Positions 34,219 to 42,635 of a DNA stretch of 64,000 nucleotides are shown here, piece after piece; the stretch's first letter is position 1, and each line of letters starts with the position of its first letter. This DNA comes from QHXW01 sp035297145 (lineage in GTDB: Bacteria; Acidobacteriota; Terriglobia; Bryobacterales; Bryobacteraceae), in contig DATGZN010000113.1 in NCBI GenBank assembly GCA_035297145.1, positions 1 through 64,000 on the forward strand, written 5' to 3'. The translations under genes and the position numbers were made by a program. The notes beneath the pieces are model-generated. The model ran no database searches. It saw only the letters and a program-made list of their open reading frames with translations, and was not told where the DNA came from.

Positions 34219-35235
34219 CTACCGTCCGGGGCTGATGGGCGCTTTTTTACTCTGGGTGGCGACAATGGCAGCCGCTGTGCCTCCGGCCGCCGCGGCGACC
34301 GCGACACCTGCAATTACCGCGGTCGAGAGGCCGATTCCCGCCGATGCCACCCCGACGGTCACCGCCGCCGTGCCAGCAGTACTTGCCGTCCCTCCCGTGC
34401 CGCCAGCGCTAGCGCCGCCCGTTGAACCTGCACCGTCCGCGTCGCCGGCAGACGCAGCGCCCGCGCTGTCCGGTTGCGTCGCGCTTCTCGCGCGCGATCC
34501 CGTTACAGCCGCAGCTTCCACCACGGCTCCGCAGCCGGATCCCAACACCTGGATCGCCTTCGCTTGAACCACCTGGTCCGCGGCAGCCAATGCGTGTTGT
34601 GAGGGCGCCATCGTTCCGCTCACTTGCACACGCCGGCCAACGTTGTTCGCAATCTCCGCCCCGCGCAGCTCTACTGTGACAGCGGACGCCTCGTCGCGCA
34701 AGACGTACGTGGTGCCGGTCTTCACGATGCAGCCCGTCAACATGGCCGCTTCGCTCGTCTGCCCCAGCCGGAGTTCGACGGCGCGGCCCGCGGCCACGTT
34801 AGCGACGGCTACGCCCTCGGCATTCTCCACATGCACCATGCCACCCAACGCCGCGACCTCGACCACACCGGATATACCAACCGAAACGATCGCTCGCGCC
34901 GAAGCCTTGGCCAGCGAAACCCGGATACTGTTCGCCTCTATTCTGTAATCCTTGCCGCGATCGAGCTGCGCGCGCCCCTTTTCCAGCACCAGATGCTTCT
35001 GGTCCACCAGCGCGCGCGAATGCGAATCGAGCAGGATCCTCACATCTCCCGCGATCTGCAACTGCGCCGGCGCTCCCTTGGTTTCCACGGTGCTGCTTTC
35101 GAAAATCGTTGCGTGGTTAGACACCCCGGCGCTGTCCACCCAAAAGTTCTCCGCGCAACTCGCCGTTCCGATATAGCGTGGTTGCGCAACGCAAATCAAG
35201 TTCGCTATCAATATGATGCTGCCTATCCGTATCAC
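34219..35235 (-). CDS. Secreted FecR-like domain protein with Gly/Ala/Ser-rich tail
   Basis: Starting at GTG 35235 gives 338 residues. AGGAG lies 6 bases upstream, and the N-terminus becomes a clean signal peptide (IRIGSIILIANLICVAQP). Longer starts at 35283 or 35316 exist but have no such site. The middle part (about 30-150) resembles FecR-type beta domains, with DVRILLDSHSRALVDQKHLV and VSVGISGVVEVAALGGMVHV. From about 240 the sequence is low-complexity Gly/Ala/Ser/Thr, ends in a hydrophobic helix (about 300-325), and has a short basic tip, as if anchored in a membrane. Function unknown. It converges on nuoH with 5 bases between stops. Confidence 0.65.
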   Translation of the reverse strand: MIRIGSIILIANLICVAQPRYIGTASCAENFWVDSAGVSNHATIFESSTVETKGAPAQLQIAGDVRILLDSHSRALVDQKHLVLEKGRAQLDRGKDYRIEANSIRVSLAKASARAIVSVGISGVVEVAALGGMVHVENAEGVAVANVAAGRAVELRLGQTSEAAMLTGCIVKTGTTYVLRDEASAVTVELRGAEIANNVGRRVQVSGTMAPSQHALAAADQVVQAKAIQVLGSGCGAVVEAAAVTGSRARSATQPDSAGAASAGDADGAGSTGGASAGGTGGTASTAGTAAVTVGVASAGIGLSTAVIAGVAVAAAAGGTAAAIVATQSKKAPISPGR

Positions 35236-35328
35236 GTTCGCTCCTGCCGCCCCAATTCCAGCACGGCGTGAGGATTTCTGCATTTGCCCCCATAACCCAT
35301 GTGGGGAATGCGGCAATACCGTGCGAAG

Positions 35329-36804
35329 ATGTCTTGTTTGGACTCGACTACGAGCACGACACAGGCCGCGTTGGCGCCCTCACCCACTTCTCCCGACGTG
35401 CGCCGGCGCGTTATAAGCACTCTGGTTCTCGTGGCCCTTTACCTGGCGATCGAGTTTCTTCTGCCCCGGCCGGCATCGGTCACGCCCGCGGGTTGGCGCC
35501 TGCTCGGAATCTTCGTCGCCGCTATCGGCGCGCTGATGCTGCGGCCCATCCCCGGCGGCGCGGCGGTACTAATCGCGGTCGTTCTCGCCTCCATTTTCGG
35601 CGGGCTCACCATCCAGCAAGCGCTTGGCGGCTATGGCGACCCCACCGTCTGGCTGGTGATGGCGGCCTTCTCCATTTCGACCGCGCTCATCAAGACCGGC
35701 CTCGCGCGGCGCATCGCCCTGGTATTCATTCGCGCAGTGGGACAAACATCGCTCGGCGTTTGCTACGCGCTTTCGGCCACCGACATGGTGCTGGCCTCCG
35801 TCATCCCGTCGAATGGCGCGCGCTCGGGTGGAGTAGTGCTTCCCATCGTTCGCTCCGTCGCCGAGCTCTATGGCTCGCTTCCCGGACCTAGCGCGGCGCT
35901 GGTGGGATCATTTCTCGTCACCGGCGTCTACCAGGGCATTTGCATCACTGCGGCAATGTTCTTCACCGGGCAAGCCAGCAACCCGCTCGCTGCAAAAATG
36001 GCGACCGAAATGTTTCACTACCCGGTCACGTGGGCGCTCTGGCTCGCCGCCGGGATCGTGCCCGGCCTCTGCTCGCTCGCCATCGTGCCCTGGATCGTCT
36101 ACCGCATGGACCCGCCGGTAATCCGCAAGACGCCCGAAGCGGCCGCGTTCGCCGCGGACGAATTGGTGCGCATGGGACCCGTCAGCTCCGGCCAGAAGAT
36201 CGTGAGTGTGATTTTCGTTTCGGTGTGCGCCCTTTGGATCACCTCGCCTCTCCATCACCTGGACATCACCGTCACGGCACTCCTGGGGTCGGCAACACTC
36301 CTTCTGACTGGCGTGCTCACCTGGAATGACGTGGTGAGCGACCGGGCCGCGTGGGACATCTTCATTTGGTATGGTGGCTTACTGCAACTCGGCAAATCGC
36401 TCAATGACGCCGGTGTCACGCGCGAATTCGCGCGCCACGTGGGCGCGATGTTCGGCGCCGCGAGCTGGATCGCCGTGCTCGCCGGGGCGCTGGGTATCTA
36501 CTTCTATGCGCACTACGGCTTCGCCAGCATCACGGCGCACATGCTGGCCATGTTCCCGCCATTCGCCGCTGTGCTGGTGGCCCGGGGAGCGCCCGCCGGT
36601 CTAGTCATCTTCAGCTTCGCCTGTTTCGCCAATCTTGCCGCCGGCCTCACTAACTATGGGACGACGCCATCGCCGATGTTCTACGCGCATGGGTACGTTT
36701 CATTTCAGAAGTGGTGGCGTGTAGGCTTCGTCGTGTCGCTGGTGAATCTGGCGATCTGGTCGACCATCGGGTTCGCCTGGTGGAAACTCATTGGAATCTG
36801 GTGA
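35329..36804 (+). CDS. DASS family anion:sodium symporter
   Basis: With the start chosen this is a 491-residue membrane protein of about 12-13 helices; in-frame ATGs at 35299 and 35308 are alternatives. It belongs to the divalent anion:Na+ symporters (SodiT/CitT-like), which move dicarboxylates or tricarboxylates. Signatures include GGYGDPTVWLVMAAFSISTA, DMVLASVIPSNGARSGGVVL (an SNT-like substrate loop, here SNG) and AAGLTNYGTTPSPMFYAHGY as the second loop. The substrate is not certain; chloroplast-type 2-oxoglutarate/malate translocators are the closest in layout. It is divergent from the FecR-like gene and may share a transcript with the HAD gene 9 bases downstream. Confidence 0.85.
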   Translation: MSCLDSTTSTTQAALAPSPTSPDVRRRVISTLVLVALYLAIEFLLPRPASVTPAGWRLLGIFVAAIGALMLRPIPGGAAVLIAVVLASIFGGLTIQQALGGYGDPTVWLVMAAFSISTALIKTGLARRIALVFIRAVGQTSLGVCYALSATDMVLASVIPSNGARSGGVVLPIVRSVAELYGSLPGPSAALVGSFLVTGVYQGICITAAMFFTGQASNPLAAKMATEMFHYPVTWALWLAAGIVPGLCSLAIVPWIVYRMDPPVIRKTPEAAAFAADELVRMGPVSSGQKIVSVIFVSVCALWITSPLHHLDITVTALLGSATLLLTGVLTWNDVVSDRAAWDIFIWYGGLLQLGKSLNDAGVTREFARHVGAMFGAASWIAVLAGALGIYFYAHYGFASITAHMLAMFPPFAAVLVARGAPAGLVIFSFACFANLAAGLTNYGTTPSPMFYAHGYVSFQKWWRVGFVVSLVNLAIWSTIGFAWWKLIGIW

Positions 36805-36813
36805 TCTTAACGA

Positions 36814-37422
36814 ATGATCAAAACTGTCATCTTCGACTTAGGCAAAGTCATCATCCCTTTTGATTTCATGCGGGGCTATCAGGGGCTCAGTGGCATTTGC
36901 GGGCTTTCTGTCGCCGAGATCCGCAGCCGGATCGCCGCTACCGATCTCGTCCAGCGTTTCGAGTGCGGGCTGGTTGAGCCCGCGGACTTCGTCGCGCAGC
37001 TCTCAGGCTTGCTCGATCTGCGCATCAGTTACGATCAGTTCTGCCAGATCTGGAGCTCGATTTTCCTGCCGGATCCATTGGTTCCCGAGCGCCTGCTGGA
37101 GGGTCTGAGCCGCCGCTATCGGTTACTGCTGCTCTCCAACACGAACGCGATTCATTTTGAGATGCTGGAGCGCACCTATCCTCTGCTACGACACTTCCAC
37201 GATAGAATTCTGTCCCATCGCGTGCGCGCCATGAAGCCTTCTCCTGCCATTTACCGCGAGGCTATCGCGCGTGCCGGCTGCGCCCCGGACGAGATCTTCT
37301 TCACTGACGACATCGCCGATTACGTCGCCGCCGCCAAGCGCGAGGGGATTGATGCGGTGCAATTTGAATCGAGCGATCAGATCGAGCGCGAGCTGCGCGC
37401 TCGCGGCGTTACGTGGGAATAG
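36814..37422 (+). CDS. HAD-superfamily hydrolase (YihX-like phosphatase)
   Basis: This 202-residue protein has a HAD fold. The nucleophile motif is VIFDLGKVI: Asp followed two residues later by Gly, as in the YihX group of sugar-phosphate phosphatases, instead of the DxD of most phosphatases. Motif II is LLLSNTN, motif III the Lys in RAMKPSPAIYREA, and motif IV the acidic pair in FFTDDIADYV. A helical cap sits between motifs I and II. The substrate is probably a small sugar phosphate; this is inferred from the subgroup. It converges on the exbD-like gene with only 3 bases between stops. Confidence 0.85.
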   Translation: MIKTVIFDLGKVIIPFDFMRGYQGLSGICGLSVAEIRSRIAATDLVQRFECGLVEPADFVAQLSGLLDLRISYDQFCQIWSSIFLPDPLVPERLLEGLSRRYRLLLLSNTNAIHFEMLERTYPLLRHFHDRILSHRVRAMKPSPAIYREAIARAGCAPDEIFFTDDIADYVAAAKREGIDAVQFESSDQIERELRARGVTWE

Positions 37423-37425
37423 TCG

Positions 37426-37827
37426 TCAGCGCGTCATCAGAGCTATTCGCTGCAGTCCTGCGCCCTTGGCGATGTCAATCACCCCCGCGATCTTGCTGAA
37501 CTCCAGGTCACCGTCGCCGCGCAGAAAGATCACGTCATCGCCACGAACTTGAAAGATCTGATGCAACCGCGCCGGCAGGGCCGTAAAATCCACGCGTTCC
37601 TGGTTCAAAAGAACTACGCCATCCTTCTGCACTGTCACCACGATGTCTTGCAACCGGAGCGCGTTGAACTGTGCAGGCGCTGGCTCAGGCACCGTCGTCC
37701 TTAGCCCGACGGGTGCCAGCGGCGTGATGACCATGAAGATTATGATGAGCACCAGCAGAACATCAATCATCGGCGTGATATTGATGTCGGCCATGTGCGA
37801 TCGATCGTTGCCGAGAACCAATCCCAT
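37426..37827 (-). CDS. exbD: ExbD/TolR family biopolymer transport protein
   Basis: This 133-residue protein has a short cytoplasmic tail, one membrane helix and a periplasmic domain. The signature DINITPMIDVLLVLIIIFMV contains the essential membrane Asp used in proton-driven energy transfer to TonB or TolA. The C-terminal half keeps the ExbD fold (VIFLRGDGDLEFSKIAGVID). No exbB/tolQ or tonB gene lies next to it, so it is an orphan copy. An inverted repeat lies 100-165 bases upstream. Confidence 0.9.
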   Translation of the reverse strand: MGLVLGNDRSHMADINITPMIDVLLVLIIIFMVITPLAPVGLRTTVPEPAPAQFNALRLQDIVVTVQKDGVVLLNQERVDFTALPARLHQIFQVRGDDVIFLRGDGDLEFSKIAGVIDIAKGAGLQRIALMTR

Positions 37828-37925
37828 GCCTTATTTGACACGCCGCCGCGGCGAGAAGTTCCCGAAGGACCTAATTCACCGCGAAGGGCGCGGCGTCTTC
37901 AATGTTGGTCTGTCGCTACGTTAGT

Positions 37926-37992
37926 ACCGCTCCCTATGGTCGCGGCTCAGAACAAACCCGCCAGACACTGAGCCGCGACCAAAGGGAGCGGT
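37926..37992. repeat. 25-bp near-perfect inverted repeat (REP-like element)
   Basis: The left arm 37926-37950 (starting ACCGCTCCCTATGGTCGCGG) and the right arm 37968-37992 are inverted copies with one mismatch in 25, around a 17-base loop. The element sits alone in the gap between the 5' end of exbD and the 3' end of the RidA-type gene. Size and structure fit the palindromic REP/BIME-type elements that are dispersed in many genomes. No second copy was seen in this window. Confidence 0.75.
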
Positions 37993-38010
37993 TGTGTCAC
38001 GGTCACGAAT

Positions 38011-39267
38011 TCACCGCGAAGGGTTGGCGCCCCGCGCCTTCTTCACCGCAATGATGGAAATCTGCTCCAGCCCGGGATAGCGGCCATCCTCATCCGATTT
38101 GCGATCCGCGACGGGCGCGACTTGCTGGATCGTGGTTCTGGCCGGGTAAGGTGGCTTGAAATATTTTGCGTAAATCTTGTTCATGGCCTGAAAGTCGGAG
38201 ATGTCATCGACGTACACGTTCGCTGCGACCACATCACCGAGATCCATTTCCGCTTCCTCCAGGTTGTCGAGCAGGTTGCGCACCGACTGGCGCACCTGCG
38301 TCTCAACGGTGCCGGCGTAGATGGCGGCGTTGGGACCGGGAATGAAGGCATCCTTCGCGGAACAGTACAGCGTATCGCCTGCGAACACGCACGGACTGGC
38401 GGTGGCGCTGGGCCGCATATTCTTGGGGCGGATCGCCCGCCGCTGACTGAGATCTCTAACAGCCACTCCGGTGAACTCGATTTGCGCACCCTCTGGCAGG
38501 CTGGAGACTTCGATAGTCGCGCGCGCCGGAGTGTTCCCGAATTCGAAGCGGCTGGCGTAGAGCTTGTTCATGACCCGGCCCGGAATTTGCTTCGTGAGAT
38601 AAGGATTGATCAAAACCATGTGGCCCATGGTGAGACCAGCGGTCTCGACGACGGCCTTGACGCCATCGAGCGCCAGGTTGACTTGTGCGGCCGGATCTGC
38701 CGGAACCGTTCCCGTGCCCAATTCCCGGCCGCGCATTCCGGAGACGAAGAGGCGGTCATGAGTCAGGATGCCGGCTGACGCAGGCTCGTGCGGATCGTAG
38801 CCCGCGACCGAGATGACCTTCTTGCTGGCTAGATCGCGGACAGCGACGGCGTTGATCTCGACCGGCGTTCCCGCGAGCTTGGCCACGCCGAGGACGGCGC
38901 GTGCCGGCGGCGATGTTGGGAAGAACTCGCGGTAGATGCGGTTCATCCGGTCGAAGTTGGCGATGTCTTCGAGGTAGACCTGCGTGTAGACGACATGCTC
39001 CATCGTCAAGCCCGCGGCCTCGACGACGGCTTTCACGTTCTCCAGCGTCTGCCGCACCTGCGCTTCGAACGTTGCCGGCATCATGCCATCGGGTGCTTCC
39101 GCACCTTGTCCCGCGACATAGATGTAATCCCCCGCGTTGATTCCCGGAGAGTAGGGACCCACCGGCGCAGGACTGGAGGCGGGCACGACCGCGTGCACTT
39201 CCGCACCTGAGAGCGCCGGCAAAAGGAGAGCGAGAAAACCCAACTTCAAAGCATCACAACGCCACAT
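38011..39267 (-). CDS. Secreted protein of three tandem RidA/YjgF domains
   Basis: With the start at 39267 the product has 418 residues and a signal peptide (WRCDALKLGFLALLLPALSG). Three RidA-like domains follow, at about 30-150, 155-275 and 285-415. Each keeps the active-site Arg in an AR motif: PPARAVLGVAKL, TPARATIEVSSL and YPARTTIQQVAP. Normal RidA proteins are about 130 residues, form trimers and hydrolyse reactive enamines and imines in the cytoplasm. This one looks like a trimer in a single chain that is exported. Neighbours give no hint of substrate. An ATG 18 bases further upstream is possible. Confidence 0.85.
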   Translation of the reverse strand: MWRCDALKLGFLALLLPALSGAEVHAVVPASSPAPVGPYSPGINAGDYIYVAGQGAEAPDGMMPATFEAQVRQTLENVKAVVEAAGLTMEHVVYTQVYLEDIANFDRMNRIYREFFPTSPPARAVLGVAKLAGTPVEINAVAVRDLASKKVISVAGYDPHEPASAGILTHDRLFVSGMRGRELGTGTVPADPAAQVNLALDGVKAVVETAGLTMGHMVLINPYLTKQIPGRVMNKLYASRFEFGNTPARATIEVSSLPEGAQIEFTGVAVRDLSQRRAIRPKNMRPSATASPCVFAGDTLYCSAKDAFIPGPNAAIYAGTVETQVRQSVRNLLDNLEEAEMDLGDVVAANVYVDDISDFQAMNKIYAKYFKPPYPARTTIQQVAPVADRKSDEDGRYPGLEQISIIAVKKARGANPSR

Positions 39268-39449
39268 GATCCGGTATTCTAGCATTGCGAATGCCGGCGC
39301 AAGCGCGGATAGTGCGCCAATTCTACGTTGATCGGACGGCGTGACTGTATCGGTTGAATATCATGAGGAAATCTGGATAACGTCGATCGATGGATGTAGC
39401 GCAGGGCCATGCGTAGTGTGCGGGGACCTGCGGCCGTTCGGGTTCGTCA

Positions 39450-39501
39450 CGCTGGAAAAGCCGCGGGTCTCCCGCCAACGCCGCGGTAGCCCCCGCGCTA
39501 C
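39450..39501 (-). repeat. Dispersed GC-rich repeat, copy B
   Basis: Read on the minus strand, this begins GTAGCGCGGGGGCTACCGCG and aligns with 11496-11549 over about 52 bases with a few small gaps. It lies in the 271-base gap (39268-39538) between serA and the RidA-type gene; the rest of that gap holds no gene but several short GC palindromes. Confidence 0.55.
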
Positions 39502-39512
39502 GGGACCCTTAT

Positions 39513-39534
39513 GGACGGGCAAGAATGCCCGTCC
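39513..39534. repeat. 9-bp hairpin next to the serA stop
   Basis: GGACGGGCA and TGCCCGTCC form a perfect 9-bp stem with a four-base AGAA loop, ending 4 bases from the serA stop codon. In the minus-strand RNA it lies just downstream of serA but lacks a T-run. It could stabilise the 3' end or be another dispersed palindromic element. Confidence 0.5.
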
Positions 39535-39538
39535 CACC

Positions 39539-41128
39539 CTAGTCGAACTCGACCGACTTCGCCAGTTTGACTGCCGGATTCTCGCGGAGTTGCGCCAGCA
39601 CCTTCTCCGGTACAGGTGCATCGGTGGAAACGACGGCTACGGCTTCGAGCGGCTCGCCGGGGCGAGTGGGCTCGTCGCGGCGGCCTAGCGAGAAGTTGGC
39701 GATGTTGATTTGGTTCTTGCCAAGGACGGTGCCGACGGAACCGATGACGCCGGGGACGTCGTTGTTCTTCATGAACACCAAATTGCCGGAGAGCGTGGCT
39801 TCGCAGTAGATGCCGTCGACTTGCAGCAGACGGGGCCGGTCGAGCAGCACGATGCCCTCAACCACCGTGACGCCCGAGTCGGTGTCGAGTTCAAGCCGCA
39901 CCGAATCCGTGTGAACCGAGCGGCGGTCGTGGTGCTCGCCCACATTCCAACCGCGTTCGGAAGCGATCTGCATGGCGTTGATCAGATTCGCGCGCTGCCC
40001 GAGAGATCGCTTGAGCACTCCCGCGACTCCCGCGTTCCGGATTACGTGCGTACTGTTCTGCGCGATGTGCCCGAGGTAGGTGAGGCGCACCGCCTTGGGG
40101 TGGCCCAAAGCGATGTGCGCGGCGAAAACGCCGAGGCGCTCGGCGAGATCAATATACGGGCCGAGCGTGCGGTACTGCTCGGGCGAGAGCGCGGGCATGT
40201 TGACGGCGTTGATGGCCACGCCGTTTTTCAAATACTCGACAAGCTGCTCGGCGATGCGCACGCCAACAATCTCCTGCGCCTCTTCTGTTGAGCCGCCGAT
40301 GTGAGGAGTCGCGATGACGGAATCGAGGGCGAAGAGTGGATAACCAGCAGGCGGAGGTTCGGTGGCGAAAACATCGAGCGCCGCGCCAGCCACTTTGCCC
40401 GAGGCGATGGCTTCGGAAAGCGCTTCGTCATCGATCAGTTCTCCGCGGGCAATGTTCAAGATACGCACGCCGGTCTTCATTTTGGCGAACGCCGCGCGCG
40501 AGAACATGCGCTCGGTTTCGGGAGTGAGCGACACGTGCAGGGTGATGTAATCGCTCTTGGCGTAGAGTTCGTCGAGCGAGACCAGCTCGACCCCGATGTC
40601 CTGCGCGAGTTGCGACGTGACGTAAGGATCGTGCGCCGCGATGCTCATCTCGAAAGCGCGGGCGCGCTTCACGACTTCGCGGCCGATGCTTCCTAGGCCG
40701 ATGATGCCGAGCGTCTTGCCGCGCAGCTCGCTTCCCAGGAACTTTTTCTTCTCCCACTTGCCGGAGCGCGTGGATGCGTTAGCCGGTGCAATATGGCGCG
40801 CCATGGCCAGCATCACGGCGAGGGCATGCTCCGCTACTGAGACAGCGTTCCCGCCTGGCGTGTTCATCACGAGCACCCCCGCGGCGGTAGCGGCGTTGAG
40901 ATCGACATTGTCCACGCCCACTCCGGCACGGCCGATGACGCGCAGCTTCGGCGCTTTGGCGAGGACCTCCGCGGTGACTTGCACGGCGCTGCGCACCACC
41001 AGCGCATCCGCCGTGGCGAGATGCGCCGCGTACTCCTTGGGATTCGAGACGATGGTGTTCCAGTCTTTTTGAGACTTTAGTAGTTCGATTCCGGCCGGGG
41101 AAAGCGGCTCGGCTACGAGAATGTTCAT
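39539..41128 (-). CDS. serA: D-3-phosphoglycerate dehydrogenase
   Basis: This 529-residue cytoplasmic enzyme oxidises 3-phosphoglycerate to 3-phosphohydroxypyruvate with NAD, the first step of serine synthesis. The NAD site is in LGIIGLGSIGREVVKRA, the catalytic Arg region in RILNIARGELIDD, and the His in ATPHIGGSTEEA. It is the long form, with an allosteric substrate-binding domain (about 320-450) and a C-terminal ACT domain (about 455-529, NDVPGVIGSVGTVLGKNQIN) that usually senses serine. It lies 62 bases after the aminotransferase gene on the same strand, which probably performs the next step. Confidence 0.96.
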   Translation of the reverse strand: MNILVAEPLSPAGIELLKSQKDWNTIVSNPKEYAAHLATADALVVRSAVQVTAEVLAKAPKLRVIGRAGVGVDNVDLNAATAAGVLVMNTPGGNAVSVAEHALAVMLAMARHIAPANASTRSGKWEKKKFLGSELRGKTLGIIGLGSIGREVVKRARAFEMSIAAHDPYVTSQLAQDIGVELVSLDELYAKSDYITLHVSLTPETERMFSRAAFAKMKTGVRILNIARGELIDDEALSEAIASGKVAGAALDVFATEPPPAGYPLFALDSVIATPHIGGSTEEAQEIVGVRIAEQLVEYLKNGVAINAVNMPALSPEQYRTLGPYIDLAERLGVFAAHIALGHPKAVRLTYLGHIAQNSTHVIRNAGVAGVLKRSLGQRANLINAMQIASERGWNVGEHHDRRSVHTDSVRLELDTDSGVTVVEGIVLLDRPRLLQVDGIYCEATLSGNLVFMKNNDVPGVIGSVGTVLGKNQINIANFSLGRRDEPTRPGEPLEAVAVVSTDAPVPEKVLAQLRENPAVKLAKSVEFD

Positions 41129-41190
41129 GTCAGTATTTGGGCCGCGAATGAACGCGAATCAACGCGCATGAAAACCAGATGCAAGTCGCG

Positions 41191-42366
41191 TCAGTTTGCT
41201 CCTACCAATTGGTGCCCTACTGCGACCTCGGTGTAAAGATTTTCCACAGCGGCCACGCCTGAGCCGAACTTCACTGCATGACCGTTGGCGTGCAGGATGA
41301 TTTCCAGACCGGCAATGACGCCGAACAGATCGGCGAAATCGAAATAGCCGAGATGCGCGATGCGAAAGATCTGGCCTTTCATCGAGCCCTGGCCATTGGC
41401 GATGATGGCGCCGAAGCGCTTGCGGAATTCCTTGACGATGACGCCGGAGTCCATGCCGCGCGGGGCTTTGACGGCCGTAACCGACGCCCCCGGCGATTTT
41501 GCGGCAAACAGCTCCAGTCCCAATTCCTGCACGGCGGCGCGAGTGGCGCGGGCGAGCAACTGGGCGTTCTCGATGAGATTCGCCATGCCCACCTCCTTGA
41601 CGTAGCGCAGCGCCTCACCGAGCGCGAGGATGATCGCGGTGGAGGGAGTCCAGCTGGATTCACCGTTGGCGCCGTTCTTTTTTTCTTTCTTGAAATCAAA
41701 ATAGTAGTGCGGGAGCGTGGCGCTTTCCGACTGTTTCCATGCCTTTTGGCTGATGGAGAGAAACGCGACGCCAGGCGGCACCATGAAGGCTTTTTGCGAA
41801 CCGCCGATCACAACGTCGAGACCCCAGCCGTCGATATCGAGCGGCATCGTCCCGAGACCAGTAATGGCGTCGACGATGAAGAGCGCCGGAGTTCTGGCGA
41901 TTGCCCGGCCCATGGCGCGGACGTCGTGCGCGGCGCCAGTGGAAGTTTCCGAAGCCTGCACAAATACGCCTTTCGTATCGGGCGCGGCGGCGAGAGCTGC
42001 CTCCACACGCTCGGGCGCGACAACATCACCGTATTCGGCTGTGAGAACGTTCACTTCGAGTCCGAAGGCTTTGGTGATCTCGGCCCAGCGCTCGCCGAAC
42101 TTGCCCGCCGAGCACACAATGACCTTGTCACCGCGCGAGAACAGGTTGGAGACCGACGCCTCCATGGCGCCGGTGCCCGAGGAGGCAAACAAGAGGATGT
42201 CGCCCGTGCCGCCCATGACTTCCTTGAGGTCGGCCAAAACCGACTTATAGACGTTGCGGAAGTCCTCGGTGCGATGGTGAATATCCGACGCCATCATGGC
42301 GCGCAAAGCCGGTGGATAGAGAGGGGTTGGGCCAGGGGTTAGGAGACGCTGTTTTTTTATGTGCAT
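41191..42366 (-). CDS. Class V aminotransferase (serine-pyruvate / phosphoserine type)
   Basis: This 391-residue PLP enzyme begins with the family signature LLTPGPTPLYPPALRAM, has ASSGTGAMEASVSNL at the cofactor phosphate site, an Asp in FIVDAITGLG that pairs with the pyridine nitrogen, and the PLP Lys in GGSQKAFMVPPG. Homologues include alanine-glyoxylate and serine-pyruvate aminotransferases. Its position directly upstream of serA makes it the likely phosphohydroxypyruvate transaminase (a SerC substitute) in this organism. That is inference from context. A phosphoserine phosphatase gene is not adjacent. Confidence 0.87.
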   Translation of the reverse strand: MHIKKQRLLTPGPTPLYPPALRAMMASDIHHRTEDFRNVYKSVLADLKEVMGGTGDILLFASSGTGAMEASVSNLFSRGDKVIVCSAGKFGERWAEITKAFGLEVNVLTAEYGDVVAPERVEAALAAAPDTKGVFVQASETSTGAAHDVRAMGRAIARTPALFIVDAITGLGTMPLDIDGWGLDVVIGGSQKAFMVPPGVAFLSISQKAWKQSESATLPHYYFDFKKEKKNGANGESSWTPSTAIILALGEALRYVKEVGMANLIENAQLLARATRAAVQELGLELFAAKSPGASVTAVKAPRGMDSGVIVKEFRKRFGAIIANGQGSMKGQIFRIAHLGYFDFADLFGVIAGLEIILHANGHAVKFGSGVAAVENLYTEVAVGHQLVGAN

Positions 42367-42444
42367 GATTTAAAACTGAACTAACAGGATACCAAATCGA
42401 GCAGGCGGAAATAGGGCGCTACGGTTCCAGCTAAGCGGAGACGA

Positions 42445-42627
42445 TCAACCAATAGTACTAGGAATCGGTCGGGCGCCCAGGACGTAGAATCGTGCGTTAC
42501 AAAGGGCGCACGAGTATGGATGGCGGCCGAAGAGGCGGAATAGCCAGTCGAGCACGCCCCGCGCCGGGGCGATGCGGTTGGAGTGGCAATTGGGACAGAG
42601 GAAAGGCAGTTCTAACCGTATTTGCAC
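42445..42627 (-). CDS. Small zinc-ribbon protein
   Basis: This 60-residue protein has two knuckles, CPNCHS near residue 11 and CALCNARF near residue 40, separated by a basic and aromatic stretch (DWLFRLFGRHPYSC). This is a compact zinc ribbon as found in small acidobacterial proteins of unknown role. The start is GTG, 8 bases after the stop of the preceding 71-codon gene, suggesting one transcript. It may bind nucleic acid or simply be a structural zinc module. Confidence 0.6.
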   Translation of the reverse strand: MQIRLELPFLCPNCHSNRIAPARGVLDWLFRLFGRHPYSCALCNARFYVLGARPIPSTIG

Positions 42628-42635
42628 TGGTTGGC

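Noticed and set aside
41142..41169. Short AACGCG-type direct repeats between serA and the aminotransferase gene
   Set aside because: Only two or three imperfect copies in a 62-base gap; not enough for a repeat array or operator call.
41278..42342. 354-codon plus-strand frame
   Set aside because: Antisense shadow of the class V aminotransferase gene; no recognisable domain.
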